DNA from: Rotaria sordida
Taxonomy: Eukaryota > Rotifera > Eurotatoria > Philodinida > Philodinidae
Direction: 5' to 3'
Assembly: GCA_905250125.1 (NCBI GenBank)
Contig: CAJNOL010000753.1
Location: 1 to 64,000, forward strand
Length of the DNA: 64,000 nucleotides
A program made the position numbers and the translations under genes. Positions 10,429 to 22,870 of the stretch are shown piece after piece. Below the pieces are notes generated by a model. It had not been told where the DNA came from. It ran no database searches and worked only from the letters and a program-made list of their open reading frames with translations. How positions within the stretch are numbered: the stretch's first letter is position 1; each line of letters begins with the position of its first letter.

Positions 10429-12623
10429 TTAACTAGAAGAACTCGAGTTGGATTCGGTATTCGATTTAATCATTTGTGCAACCGTCGCTTGTAAAGATTC
10501 GGTCGATCTATGTTTTTTCAAGATAATGTGGATGGAATACATACCTGGAGTTTGTTCTTCTTGTGACATAGAGCAATCGTCATCCCACTGTGTTTCTTGA
10601 TTGATACCGACAAACTCATAGAGATCGCTGGTCGTATTTGTAATAATAACACTTGGAAATTCAAATGCCATCTGTGTGTCTTCATATTCATTAGTATAAA
10701 CAAGTATAGGAACACGCGATACTTGAGTACGAATGTTTCGAATCACATCAACTAGCTCTTTATTTTCGTGCAGAGGCCATCTAATGATAACTTTCACGCG
10801 AATATCTGGTTCATCTATAGTTTTACGATTCTCTCTAATCCAATTTAGAGCTGATATGGTAGTAGGAAACACATCTAGCTTGTTGAGAATATTAACAGAT
10901 GAGCTGTAAGATTGAACTGATCCTTGTGCTAGCATGGATGATAGATCAACAAATTCAGGAGAAGCCCGAATTGTGGCGATTAATTCTTGTGTACTTTCAT
11001 TTATCGTATCGCCGTCGATCCATAAAATGCGAAAACGACGTCGTGAAGCAATCGTTGGTTGACAGGTTAAAGGTTTTTTATGAGCTGACTTTGGTAATGA
11101 TAAACATGATTGCTGATTGATTGGAAACATATCTTCAACGAGAACTTCAACACCATTCATTTCTCGTGTCGGCCATGCATTAGCTAATGCGAGTTTAGTA
11201 ACAGTATGCCAGTCAATTCGATTGAATACGTCTTCTAACTCTGTATCAGTTACCGACCTTGTTTTATGAGGCCAATCTGGTAGTCCTTGAAACTCTTCTC
11301 GTGTATCTATTAGTTTTTTTTTCAGCTGCTCTCTATGTTCTTCATACGAATAATTTGGATAAGGATTGATTGGAACTCCCTTCAGAGTCAGATCGATTGG
11401 ACTGGCGAGTATACGTAAGGAACGGCCTTGTTGTTCGCGTGCACGAAGGCGAGCCATAAAGCTTTCATAGTCAAGAAAATCGAGAAATGGAAGCGAAGAA
11501 TGGTTCTCTTGGCGGTGAGGTAAAATGTTGGCTATGTATGAACGTTGAATATTGCGAGCAAGTGCCATGGCTGCTTTCATACCACTATTCATACCTCGAC
11601 CTGGCCAGAAATGCACATTCATTGCAGCATCACCCACAAGAAATGCCAGTATTTTTTTAGGTTCTTTTAGATTAATTTCAGAACGGAGTTCTCGAATAAC
11701 AACAGATGCATGCCGAACATTAATTTCGATTGGTGCAATGCGAGAAATAAATTTTTCATTAATATTGAAAAATTTCAGTCCTTCTCGAATAATGGACAAT
11801 ATCGGCGATTGTGGCCATTTTGTACGATTTGGTAAATCCAACGGTTCATCACGATTCTGAACTTTTTGTAAGCATTGACGTAATGCTTCGTATTCATTTT
11901 TACCCAAACGAATATAAAGATATCCTTGACAACTTAACGATGAACTCACCATATAACGAGTTTGCGAAGCACTCAGTATGCAATTGAGTGCTTGATGAAG
12001 AGTTTGATCAGATGGTGATATATCTTCAGGTACATCGTATCCTACACCGCACGCATATTCGATACCTTCACTTATCATCTGTATATTACAATAACGTCGA
12101 ACAAATGAATTCGATCCATCAGCGCCCACCAACACGTCAAAATTACCTGTGCAAATTATAAATCCAATTTATGTGTTGAGTAATGAAAAAATAAATATAT
12201 TAATCTACCTTCGACCAAATGTTTTGATTGTTCATCCAGTTGTTCACAAATTAATTCCACTTGACCACTAGCAGTAAATGGTTCAAGCAACTCAAAAAGT
12301 CGATCTTCGACCTCTCGAATTGAAATATTTCTCGATGTTGGCCATACACGTTCGTCGATAGTTTTAAACAGACCTTTTTGAATATTTTCAGGAAACTGTT
12401 GAATGACATGATCTTGCAATATAACAACTTGATTACGGCGAGTTTTCTTTTGTTGTTTATCTTGCCAACGAACATTGCCACGTTCATCAACAAACCATCG
12501 AGCTTCATAAATAATTATTTTAACACGTTCCCCCATCATCATGGCAAGATTTAGTGAAAAGGTGAGACTGACCAGTCCACCACCAGATACCAGAACGACA
12601 AGCAGCCCTCGTGTTCCCATCAT
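10429..12623 (-). CDS. FAD-dependent monooxygenase fused to receiver-like domain
   Basis: Exon 1 is 12623-12209 and exon 2 is 12146-10429. The 62-bp intron splits a Gly codon and joins VEG to NFDVLVGADGSNS, giving 710 residues. Residues about 8-40 form the FAD-binding beta-alpha-beta (LVSGGGLVSLTFSLNLA). DVLVGADGSNS at 142-152 is the DG motif and GDAAMNVHFWPGRGMNSG near 310 is the GD motif of aromatic-ring hydroxylase-type flavoproteins (PF01494). From about 512 a second domain begins (RRRFRILWIDGD) with the same strand order as the 8898-9293 protein, followed by a Ser-rich tail. The substrate is unknown. The pairing of an oxidoreductase with a receiver-like module, next to a free copy of that module, suggests a related role. 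Confidence 0.82.
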
Positions 12624-12849
12624 TTTTTGCGTCTAATTTCAAACAAACAGCTATGATTATGAAAGAAGTAGTTGTATATGTGATGCCAATCGCAAAGAAT
12701 AAATACTGACGTTAATCGATTGAGTAATAACCGAGGAAAGAAAAAAAACCAATAATCATGCAATATTAAAAAAGAATGACGCCGAAAGAAAAAACCTGAA
12801 GTATGTGCGGGTCTTTAAAAATGGAAATTTCTGAAAATAATTCATCATT
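12624..12849. other. 5' flank of the monooxygenase gene
   Basis: AT-rich; probable promoter region of the minus-strand gene. No distinct motif. Confidence 0.3.
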
Positions 12850-12962
12850 AAAATTGTGAGTAAAGGTGAGTGAGAATGAAAGTGAGTGAGAGTGCTAGTG
12901 TACATTACTCTTCTCTGTCCTTCATCTTCACTGGCACGCATCCTTACTCACATCCTCAACGA
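12850..12962. repeat. telomere-like hairpin island G (highly degenerate)
   Basis: GTGAGT-rich block (12855-12900), a spacer, then CTTACTCACATCCTCAAC. The units have drifted far from TGTGGG. G-rich half first. Confidence 0.4.
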
Positions 12963-13734
12963 TGTGACGCACGATCATCTTTTTGTTATCATATGTTAGT
13001 AATCAGTCGTTCATGTTGACGGCCTATTCTTATTGAATATAGTGACAGAGCTAAGATTACGACTCTAGGCTGCCTCTTTAACTTGAATGGGTGCGAAACC
13101 AATGTAAGTCGGTCACAAAAAACGAATACAAAAATGAAGAGAAAAAGAAAGAATCTACATAGAAGCAAACAACACGGATAATGAAAAGAGATGTGGAGGC
13201 ATCGAGTTACATGTCTGTAACAGAGTTGCTCACCAACAAAAATGTGTGTCTACACATATGAAAAAAGAGAGAAACTGAAAAAAAATCGAGGGAAGAAAGA
13301 AAGTGGAATAAGACAGCGGTAATGACAGATTAATAAAAAGAATCTCGTAGTCGCTTTTTTTGAAAGAATCGATTAAGATTGTGGATAAGATTCTTATTTG
13401 TGCAGCAGATAGACGATGCTGTAAACGATGTCAATATGTGCAACCGATTAATTTCTCGATAAAGAAATGCGAGAACGACGATAGGTTATGCACACAACAT
13501 CCGATAAGCTTTATCTTTTGACAATGACATGTACGAACAGTGAATGACGAAGAAAACTATGATGAAAATCGTTGTTGCTGGTGGCCGTTGATGAGGAACA
13601 ATTGCAAATATTTGTGAAACGAGCATGAGTATAAATCTCCAAAAAATATAGTGAAATATCGGAAATTGACTGCGCTGACGTTAGTCATTCCGCCAAAGCT
13701 AACGAAAACTCTGAGACGTTGGGGTCCATTGATC
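12963..13734. other. intergenic
   Basis: No gene recognised. Purine-rich stretches (13130-13330) have no repeat structure I can define. Confidence 0.4.
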
Positions 13735-13825
13735 TCAACGTTAACGCACACCTACATTCATACCGACACTGACATCCTGCACACCCTCTTCCACATCCAC
13801 ACTTCCACACCCACACCCAATAAAA
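13735..13825. repeat. telomere-like C-rich block H
   Basis: CACACC-type units from 13744 to 13822, ending CACACCCACACCC. A matching G-rich half is not convincing, so this may be half an island. Confidence 0.5.
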
Positions 13826-15115
13826 AAGAAGAAATTCAAGATGATTGTCAATATCTTTTGCACAAATTTATTTTCATTTGTTTTCTCGATAGTTTCTTTC
13901 AAACAATATTTTATACTTATCATTAACAAAGAAGAACAACAAACTGAGATGAGAAAAGATTCGAAAGAAAGAAATAATTTTTTTCCAGCGAAAGCTTGTT
14001 ATTTATTGCTCATCTGGATTTGAATGAAAGGAATATTTACTGAGCGAGAACATCTGGAAGAATGGTGTGAATGAGACAAATAATTGTGATGAAATTCTTT
14101 CAAATAAAGAAACAAATGACTCTAATGATTATTTCAAAGAAATGTTTCAGATATCTATTATTTTTAGACAACGTCTAAGAAAGCCTTCTCATATTAATAG
14201 TATTCTATTCTGATCATTCCAAAAAAAACGATGCAGAAATTTTTCTATTTAGAATGACTTATTCTTCGACTCATAAACACATTCGCCAAACTATAGAATA
14301 TGCTTTTTATAAGAAAGATGGTAACTTTCTACGTTTTTGTGAATACATTTGCTTTCGTTTTTTTTACATGAATATTTTTCGCTTGGACATCCCTCTATTA
14401 TATATGCTATCGTTGAAAAAACTGAATTAAAATTGAATAAATGTCATGTCTGCCAGTAGATACACAATCAAAGACCAACTAAGTCAAAGTTTTTGTGATG
14501 CTGATTTGAAATATTTGTCTAGTTATATATTTATAATTTTTATATTTAAAAGCATAAATATCTTATAGTAATCTTCGTTTTTTGAATCAAGCATAGAGGT
14601 CACGAATCGACTCTAACCATGTAAAAATTAAGAAAAAACTGAACGCTTTAAATAAAAAAAAAGCATATTACCTTTGTAATGCCTTTTGTTTTACACTCCA
14701 AAATGTAACATTATTTTTTGTTAAATCGTTAAGCGTTTATAAATGTTTATATGCGTATTCAATACAAGAATTTCTCGGAAGAATAGCCCAAAGTCGCATC
14801 TTTGACAAGATATTCCTAGTTTCCAAAGAGATTATTTTCAAGGAAAAATCGAAAATACAGATTAAGAGAGAATAGTTTTGTTTATTGACTCTATTCACAG
14901 ATTTCGAAATCATATTCTTATTCTTTTCTTCAGTATAAAATGGGCATAACAGGAATGTCAATTGAAACATAAGACAAAATACAATCTCATCCTCGATGAT
15001 TGTAACGATTTCTATGATCAATCATGGTTTTATATTCGATTTTCTTTATGTTGTTGATGCCGTTATAAAAAAAAGAAGATATAGAATAGAAAAAAAGACA
15101 CCGAAATATCCATTT
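13826..15115. other. intergenic
   Basis: AT-rich with no accepted gene. Frames at 13841-14023, 14737-15021 and 14996-15310 show no domains, and the last is antisense to cathepsin exon 5. Confidence 0.45.
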
Positions 15116-16461
15116 CTAAACAAGTGGATAACTGGCCCAGCTCGCAATTCCACATTGATTATTCTTGTTGCGACTCATCCAAATATAACCATTCATACCC
15201 CATGTCTCACTCCAAGAATTTTTTACGATATAATAATCTTGTTTCGTCGTAGCATTATTAAATGTATCATATCCGACAATAATCATTGTGTGAGACCATT
15301 CTTTCGTTGAACATGCCGGCTCGTCATAAACACCTGATGAATAAAAAAAGAAAGAATCATGTAAATCATCAATCGCTACTCCAATTGGACCCACAGTAGC
15401 AATAGCTATTTGTAAGGCTGTTTCATTTCCTTTTGCAATATCAACAAAACCCTATAGGATATGAATAAAAAAAAGGAATACAAAAGAAAATGACATTTGT
15501 GTAATATTTATTACTGTATCAGTTGCACCCACAGTCGATCGATTGAAGCGACACTTGCCTTCCATTGCTTCGTATGGATAACTTGCTTCTGTATCCACAC
15601 CTTTGTTGACTTTGATGTATTGAAATGCAGCATCCACTAGTCCCCCATTACAGCCTTGATTACCAAATTTACCCGAACAATCCAAAAGATTCTGAGCTGA
15701 AAGTCGTACCAATTTGCCCGTCTTAAGAAAATGTTGCCCTTCCAATGCACCCGTTGCTGTATAAGCCCAATCTGAAGCACATTGACCTTGTTGCTCAATT
15801 ATTGAAGTTACAGCACCTCTCTTACGCCAATCTATAAGTACGTTTTATCAAGAAGAGTTCAATTAAAAGATACTGACCAACAGCAGCTGGTATCGATATA
15901 TTTGATGGTGGAAGAAATATGGATCGATCAAATTTAGTTGATATCTTTGTAGATAAACCCATTTTAAATTTATTCGACATAGTTTGTACAATCTCGTCAT
16001 GTTTCTAAATATGAAAAACAGTATACGTATTTTAGAAAAACCATTTCTCCTAGAAATTTATAAAAATAAGCTCGAAATTGAACGTTTTCGATATTTATGG
16101 CACTAAGAATCTTAATCAATGCTCGTGTCAGAAACTAAACAATTCACAGCTATACCATGTCAGCAAATTGATTAATTTTGAGTGTATAAGTATGCAGACC
16201 TAGATCAGCTTCAAGATTGTGTCGACTGATCATGACGACTCTATTGTCAAAAATAGTTCGACTAGAATGATTAGGAGGATTTAATAACATAAATATTATT
16301 CATTCTAATTTACTTTCTTACCGATAATTTTCTTCTTCAATATTGATATACTGCTTTTTGTGAACATGCTTGAACAAATTCCAAAGTTCCAGTGAGGTAA
16401 ACTCATTTGGTTTTGCTTGAACAAAGCATAAAATAACGATAAGAAAACGAAATAAACGCAT
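15116..16461 (-). CDS. cathepsin L-like protein with catalytic Cys replaced by Asp
   Basis: Five exons on the minus strand (16461-16322, 16261-16156, 16004-15878, 15831-15515, 15451-15116) splice in frame to 341 residues. A signal peptide ([16 protein letters not shown]) is followed by an I29 propeptide ([14 protein letters not shown]... LKINQFADM) and a papain-family domain. The active-site segment reads [18 protein letters not shown] where active cathepsin L has QGQCGSCWAFSATGALEG. The oxyanion Gln is kept but the nucleophilic Cys25 is Asp. The catalytic His ([11 protein letters not shown]) and Asn ([13 protein letters not shown]) remain. It is therefore probably a secreted or lysosomal non-peptidase homologue, comparable to other papain-fold proteins that lost the Cys. 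The start is the Met opening the signal peptide. Confidence 0.9.
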
Positions 16462-17617
16462 GTCAAGAAGTGACTCTACACTAAGATATGATAACAAGAA
16501 AAAAACTTTCACATACATTTTAAATACGCAAAAGATAACAGCCGTAGCAGCCTCATCATGATGACTTTTATAACGTATTACAATTTGTATTGCATATTGC
16601 AAACTATTTTGCTGGTTCTTTCAAGAAAATTTCAATAATGATCGAGTTGACTTTTGCTAACCCTTTTGTATCGTCGCATTGCAGGTCTTTTACCACATCG
16701 AACTAAATAGTTACTTGAGTCTGTCTTTTTCTGTATTACATATATTCTTCATTAAGAACGAAAAAAAGAAGCGAAACTTCAATTTTTTTTTCTCTCATAT
16801 TCTTTCTCTAGTATTGTCTTTCACTCTTTCTTTTCATTTGTATAAAAAAGACGGAAATTTTACGATGATATATGTTCAGATAGAGAATTCTAGAACATCT
16901 ATTTGCTTGGAAAAATTCTTAATTCATAACCAGGATTTATCCAACTTGCTCATATATATAGAGACTATACATTATCATCCTAGCCGAGAAAATACTAATA
17001 ATAAACTGAACTCATGTTTATCAAAATTTATAACTTACATGCTGTTTGAACAAACGGATTCCAGGATTCATAACAGTAGGTTTCGAATAGTGAAATAACT
17101 GATCTGAAATTTTAGGATCTGGAAGAATCCTAAAAATGCTGTCTTCATGATTCCTCATGTATTTAAAGAACTACTTAAGCAATTATTCACGTAATAGACA
17201 TGAAAGGAATGTGAAATTTTGGAATCAATGATTTGGCTCATGTTGGTATGATAGTTTGTCATAGTCTCAGGACTTCGTTTGGGATTCACTATGATTTTGG
17301 CTGCATAGTTCATTGATTCGCTCTTAACAAAAACTCTTCAATTATGCAGAGAAATTGTACATCTTATCATCTCTACTTCATTTTTTTCAAATTAGAGCAC
17401 TCAGTCAAATAAAAGCTGAAATTCGACATGTCGAACTTTTTTATGCTGCATTGTTGATTACTACATCGAGTAGTTTTTATTAGTAGGAACAATGTAGAAA
17501 GCAGAGCTTTTGTACAAGGTATATTTTTCAAAGTTAACTTGACGAAGAGAAAAAATCCGCAAACAAAGCATCTCAAAAATGTTCTTGTGATATTTTCCAT
17601 ATTCAAAATTCTGTATT
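16462..17617. other. intergenic
   Basis: 5' flank of the cathepsin gene and AT-rich spacer. The 139-codon frame at 16679-17098 is low-complexity with no domain and no splice-consistent neighbours. Confidence 0.4.
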
Positions 17618-17702
17618 TCTGGGGTGTGAGTGTGTGGGTGCGGGTGGGCGTGAGGGTGTGGATGTGAGTGTTGATGCTACTGAAAAGAACACTCACACTG
17701 TT
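17618..17702. repeat. telomere-like hairpin island I
   Basis: Long G-rich half (GGGGTGTGAGTGTGTGGGTG through GGATGTGAGTG, 17620-17672), a 15-bp spacer and a short C-rich half AACACTCACACTG. G-rich half first. Confidence 0.65.
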
Positions 17703-18027
17703 AGCTCTACAATTCGTATGGAGACTATATGATAGAGCTTATCACTATAACACATATATAAATCGTTAACTTACACACATTGATCGTTATGTAGCTATTG
17801 ATGTATATGTGAAAAGAGATATTGATGATGTAATAACGAAGTATATTCTCGGAGAAAAACAACAATAGGAAGAATGACGATGTTGAGAAACTTTTTTAAA
17901 CAACTGAAAACAATATATACGTACATAGGAAAATCAATCATGTGAGTCGGTTATCCGACAAATGACGTAATAGAACAAAACAAAATCAATAGAACAATAT
18001 ATATAATAAACAGCTTAGCAGCAGTTA
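17703..18027. other. intergenic
   Basis: AT-rich with nothing recognised. Confidence 0.35.
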
Positions 18028-18094
18028 ACGCCATCTACTGACGCTAACACATGCCCACACCGTACATCCACTTACGCCCACACCCACACTCACG
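18028..18094. repeat. telomere-like C-rich block J
   Basis: ACACATGCCCACACCG and ACGCCCACACCCACACTC. No G-rich partner lies immediately to the left. It runs directly into the 22-bp tandem repeat. Confidence 0.5.
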
Positions 18095-18203
18095 CTATGG
18101 GATTCCCATGAAATACCATGAGATTCCTACGGGATAACTATGGGATTCCTGTGGGATAGCTATCAGATTTCTATTGGATACAATGGCATACTGTGGGATT
18201 AAT
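18095..18203. repeat. 22-bp tandem minisatellite
   Basis: About four and a half degenerate copies of a unit like CTATGGGATTCCTGTGGGATAG, directly after telomere-like block J. Copies differ at several positions. Not coding. Confidence 0.6.
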
Positions 18204-18683
18204 ACTACCAAGTATTACTGTGTCTTTCACATGTGTCCGTCTTTTCTCCTCTACCCTTAGTCAGAGATATACGCTGTGTGTGTATTTCCACCCTCACCCT
18301 CACCTCCGGGAAAGAGAACGCGTGTGTCTGTGCTTCCACCCTCACTTTTACTCAGAGAGATGCTCTGTGCGGTTTTACATGTGTCTACCAGGTAGAAACT
18401 GATAAAAACATAATTATTTTAGAATTCATTTTTTTGGATTATTTTGTAATTCATTTGTGTAATCCAGTGCTACTTGCATTTAATCCTCTTATCCCTGTGT
18501 TTGTCTAACGATATAATCAGTATCGGTACAGTTTTCCTTTGTCCTTCCATTCATTGTGAACAAGCAGAACTGAAAAATAAAACCTAAATATGATTGTTTT
18601 TCATTTTTTACTGAAGATCTCAAGATAAACTGCAGAATGAGTGCAGAACGTCAAGTTGTTCAATTTGATAATTGGTATTCAGT
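18204..18683. other. intergenic with scattered CACCCTCACC units
   Basis: Degenerate C-rich units (18288-18308, 18338-18350) lie here. Frames through them are artefacts of the repeat. The right end is the 3' flank of the membrane glycoprotein gene. Confidence 0.35.
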
Positions 18684-19833
18684 TCAAAAAGTTCCGGAAA
18701 CTGAATTCACCTGGCCACATATATTCGTTGTTGTGATTGAGTATGTATCCGAACTGGTTGTTCGATTGACACCAGGAATAAGGAACTGAGCAGCAATGAT
18801 ATAATTTCCAGCAGTCATTTGACCGGTTTGGAAGAAAAAGCGATAAATTATTTGCGTTGAAGTCGTTTCTTGTGTGATATTGGGTGTGAAAGGGAAATTA
18901 GTATAAGCATTGTGGTAGGTCAGATTATATATTCCTCGTTGAATTGTGATCGCTGCAGAGAAGGCTGTGACAGTCATATTGGTGGTGAAGTTAACATATT
19001 GTTCACAGTAGTATAGATTACATCCTGACAAACCAGTAGTTGATCTTAATGAACCACTCACTGAACTTTCCACCGTATTTGACTAAAATCATTAGAGAAA
19101 TAGGCAAGAAAAATATGTAGAGTTTAAGTTGATTTATTTCTACCGAAGGAACAGCGGTTGTTGTCGTTTTGGATGCTAGAAAAATAAACGTCAAAGAATA
19201 CTACTGATCAACACAATGATATGTTACCAGATATTTGCCAAACAATAACAATCGGTATAATAGCACCTAAACTGAGTACTACACCTAAGAACATCCCCAA
19301 TAATGTGAAGCGAAAATTACGGGATCTACAGTAAACAAAGAATTCTGTTTATTTATGAATTTTAATCCATAATCATGAGAAGAAATCTCATTTGTCATGC
19401 ATCGACTACTAAGGCTTCATGGTGATTAGTGTTAACTGGCTTTCCATACAAAGTACAAATTGTATTGCTCCACAAATGTTCTAATACGAATGCGACTTAC
19501 TTCAAACATGTGCTTAACTTCGTTGTACATGATTCGGATGGAGTGCTGTGAGTAGCGGCCTGAGTGATATTCGTTGTGGACCAGGCATCCGATCGTGTCA
19601 CTTGAGGGATTGTCTCGAACGAATTGAAATTATTTTTATCGAATAAAATCTCTTTCGAAGAATCATTCAGAGGTGAAACTCGGTTTCTCGAAGCTAGATA
19701 TACTGATTTCGATGGATAGAGATAGGATAATGGATGTGAAATTGTTTGAGAAAGAGTTGATTGGTCCTAGATGGAGTGTAACATTGGATTATTATTATTT
19801 TGGTTCGTTTTCGCTACTCACCCATACTGACAT
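18684..19833 (-). CDS. type II membrane glycoprotein of unknown family
   Basis: Five exons on the minus strand (19833-19822, 19766-19501, 19325-19228, 19175-19144, 19082-18684) keep frame throughout and give 268 residues. A Ser/Thr-rich cytosolic N-terminus of about 92 residues is followed by one transmembrane helix (FTLLGMFLGVVLSLGAII) near residues 98-122. A Thr-rich stalk comes next, then an ectodomain of about 130 residues with at least five N-glycosylation sequons and a few Cys. I do not recognise the ectodomain. The four-codon first exon is the weakest point; a different 5' end is possible. Likely a cell-surface protein. Confidence 0.6.
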
Positions 19834-20919
19834 GTTCGAATAGTGAAAATGAATATCCTTTTCTGACTTTACTTTTCTCTCTATTTTCTTATGAAAAAAT
19901 TGTATGGATTTATCTACTTGAAAAATCTGATTAATTTTCTTTGTCAAATTCATATTCATTGTTTACATTGAGAGACACAAAGGTAAACAGAGAGAAAAAA
20001 ATACAAGAAAAAGCGAAGAAATGTCTGCATAAAGAATAACGCAAAAAAACATCATCTTTTCTCTCATCAGTTTATTGAATCGGCTGAATTATTATTTTCT
20101 TTTATGCGTTGATCAAAATCCATCATGCAAACCTCTTTTGCGTATATCACGCTTTGCCCAGTATTCATTCACTTCGTCACACTGCTCAATGCTTTGAGAA
20201 ATGTCGTTCGATGAAAATGTCTCTGAAGAAAAAACTTCTTCTATTCTGTGAAATAGGTAACACTTATTTTCATAGAACTTCTTAGATTGATTGAAATATA
20301 TAAATGATTATTAGTTGAAATAATATTCATAGAATCTCTTTTTAACAAGTATAATTATAGACTTAACAAAGGTTTAGGAAGACAAGAAGAAAAGAAAAAG
20401 AAATGCCTGATTAAGATAATTATCGAGTGTTATTTCTGAAAGACTGAATGGGAGTGAACGAGATTTTTCGAAGGATCGTCAACTTGTAAACATTTCACAT
20501 AGATTATTTTTCTTTTGTTTATACGATAAAAACATTGAAAGAACAATAGGAAAATAAATAAGATACTGTTTATCATCGTTTATCGAGATATTTAGTTGTG
20601 ATAACATAATATCGTTAGTCAAACATGTAACATGTCTCTACAATCGAGCACGAACGAACAATGCGGACGCAAAATAAAAATATCTTATTCTCGAAAATAT
20701 TCGATGGTTGGATGTAAAACTGTTTTTTTTTACTCTTATAGATAATCTGTCATATGAAATATAAGCGAACGTATTGTATTCTTATACAATAAGATGTGAC
20801 CATCTTGTTCCGTAATTATTATCATTTTGTGATTGAATTCTGATTATTCTTTGCTATCATTATTTCTAATAGAACAAACGAAACATGATCAACATAAAAC
20901 AGTTCCAAACAATATTCAA
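19834..20919. other. intergenic
   Basis: AT-rich; 5' flank of the glycoprotein gene and spacer. No gene, repeat or RNA recognised. Confidence 0.4.
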
Positions 20920-22060
20920 TTCAATTACTAGTAGAACGTTATTTCATATGTATTTTAATACTTATTGGTGAAGCTGATCTTGCTAATTATCAATTTGCTC
21001 GACAAATTTCTCATTCTACACTTCTAATCGCAATTGCATTTGACGTCGGTGTATATGCAGATAACGATTTACAGAAATAAGGAGACAAATCAAAGTCTCA
21101 TCTAATATGATCATTATGTGAGAGAATATTTCAAATTTCTTGTTTATTCAAAATCTATAAACAGTATGATCTATTGTCTATTGAGAATATCTATTGACAC
21201 AATTGGTGTTTCGCTTCGTTCGTCTGAAAAATGAAAGATGAAATATCATGATCGGATTACAGTAACAAGAAAAAAACCAGATAAAAATCTGTAATTTCTT
21301 ATCATACAAGTAGTGTCACATATCCTGAATTTTAGAGATGTACCATCTACCGCTAGAAACGAGCAAGTCACCCGCGAGACGTATGATGCGTGTCCAAAAT
21401 TCGAGATATGTAACACTGTTTAAGAAGTAGTTCCAACTTTCAATAACTGAACTTATTAATAGTCAGTTGATAAACTAACTAACTGATGAGTCATTCTATG
21501 AAGTTATTACGTTGAGAGTTTTTTAAAAAGTTTATTATAATAAAACGTTAAAATGTAGTGTTAAATTTGTTTCGTTTCTTTGTAGCAATGGTAGTTGGTG
21601 GACCAATTAGTAGTGTAAAAAAAGGATCAAATATGACACTCTATCGTTAATGACTATTGGCAAACTCAGCTTTCTAAGGAGCTGCTTTAGTCCATCTTGT
21701 CTATTGGAATCAATTCAATGTATTTGATGATGGTAGAAGACAAATGGCAGGTCCCAATGATACAGCTGATATATTCTTCACAATGCCTGACAAAGATATT
21801 CCTTATTGGAATACATTTATCGATCAGGTTGTTAGTACCTGTTTTCTGATGATCTTTGTTATGGCAGTCACATATGTAACGTAACAAATTTAAATTGATT
21901 ATTTATTAACTGATCATTCTACGTAGGACTCTGGTCATATGATATCGGGAGTAGTCAAACCATTTATATTTGCATTCGTCCTTTTGGACATTACTTCTGC
22001 ATTTTCAATAAATGCTGGAGCTACACTTAATTCATAACGCGCGGGGTCCTTTATTTTATT
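20920..22060 (+). pseudogene. aquaglyceroporin pseudogene
   Basis: Separate frames read like successive parts of an aquaglyceroporin, the MIP-family channel for water and glycerol. ILILIGEADLANYQFARQIS...LLIAIAF (20955-21060) matches helix 1-2. MVVGGPIS (from 21588) and TIGKLSF lie near the first NPA region. GAALVHLVYWNQFNVFDDGR...TFIDQVVSTCFLMIFVMAV (21679-21880) matches helices 3-4. After a short intron, SAFSINAGATLNS matches the second NPA region, with Pro changed to Ser. The first NPA motif is missing, helix 3 is partly deleted and in-frame stops occur, so it is non-functional. An inverted-repeat insert lies at 21312-21418. Confidence 0.72.
21312..21418. repeat. short inverted-repeat insert (MITE-like)
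   Basis: Ends are imperfect inverted repeats, GTGTCACATATCCTGAATTT on the left and the complement GTGTTACATATCTCGAATTT on the right, about 107 bp in all. It lies between exons of the aquaglyceroporin remnant. Family not assigned. Confidence 0.5.
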
Positions 22061-22870
22061 TTAAATTATGTGATTTAAGGTATGATGATATTGATTATTT
22101 TCGAAATCAAATGGATTTTACTTGGAATTCAATTCGTTTTAAACGTTTATCAGAATATGTTGATTGGTTGCATACACAAGGAATGAAATTTATAACAATT
22201 CTTTATCCAACTATTGATTCCGAAGAACGAAATTAGTGTTTTTACAGATAGACAAAAAGATGATATTTAGGTTAAATGATCGGCTAATAAAAATGTTCAA
22301 TTTAATGAAACTAAAAATAGGAATATGGTTGGATATGATTGACCTATTGGCTAGTTTATTATAAGAATCTCTGTAGAAATAAGGAGTTGAGAATTTATTT
22401 GACTAGAAAATGTTTAAAGGAAAGGATAAATCTAATTATTATTTTATTGATTGTAGGTAAAAGAGTATATCCTAATTATTTCTATCTTCCATCTACAGAT
22501 TGCTGGAAAAATCAAATATTAAATAATCATAAATAACTTAAATTTGTTGGTTTGTGGATTGATATCAAATAAAGTAAGAAAACATATTTTTAAAATCTTT
22601 AATTGATTTTTTTTCTATAGTGAACCAGCAAATTTTGATAGAAATAAAGAAAAAGCTTGGAATTGGTCTCATCCAGAACCATGGAATCTTCATTGTCCAG
22701 CCAATGAACCATCAAAAGGACCACCATAGAAAACTGTTCTAGATGATGATTGTTTATCTGATAAAAGACTTTGTATGATTGGTGAACAAATGCGTTTTAA
22801 TGAAATACCTCATTTCTCGATGTGCATATTCTTCTATTTTATCTGTAAGATTATGGAATACCACGCTTCG
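22061..22870 (+). pseudogene. GH31 alpha-glucosidase-like pseudogene fragment
   Basis: Frames match the catalytic region of glycoside hydrolase family 31. YDDIDYFRNQMDFTW...LSEYVDWLHTQGMKF (22080-22190) is the DIDY region. VGKRVYPNYFYLPSTDCWKN (near 22455-22515) follows. WID at 22556 runs across a short intron to EPANFD (22620), the nucleophile motif WIDMNEPANF. Stops occur at several points (for example 22234, 22567 and 22727) and both ends of the gene are missing. The fragment starts directly after the aquaglyceroporin remnant, as if joined by a deletion or rearrangement. Confidence 0.72.
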
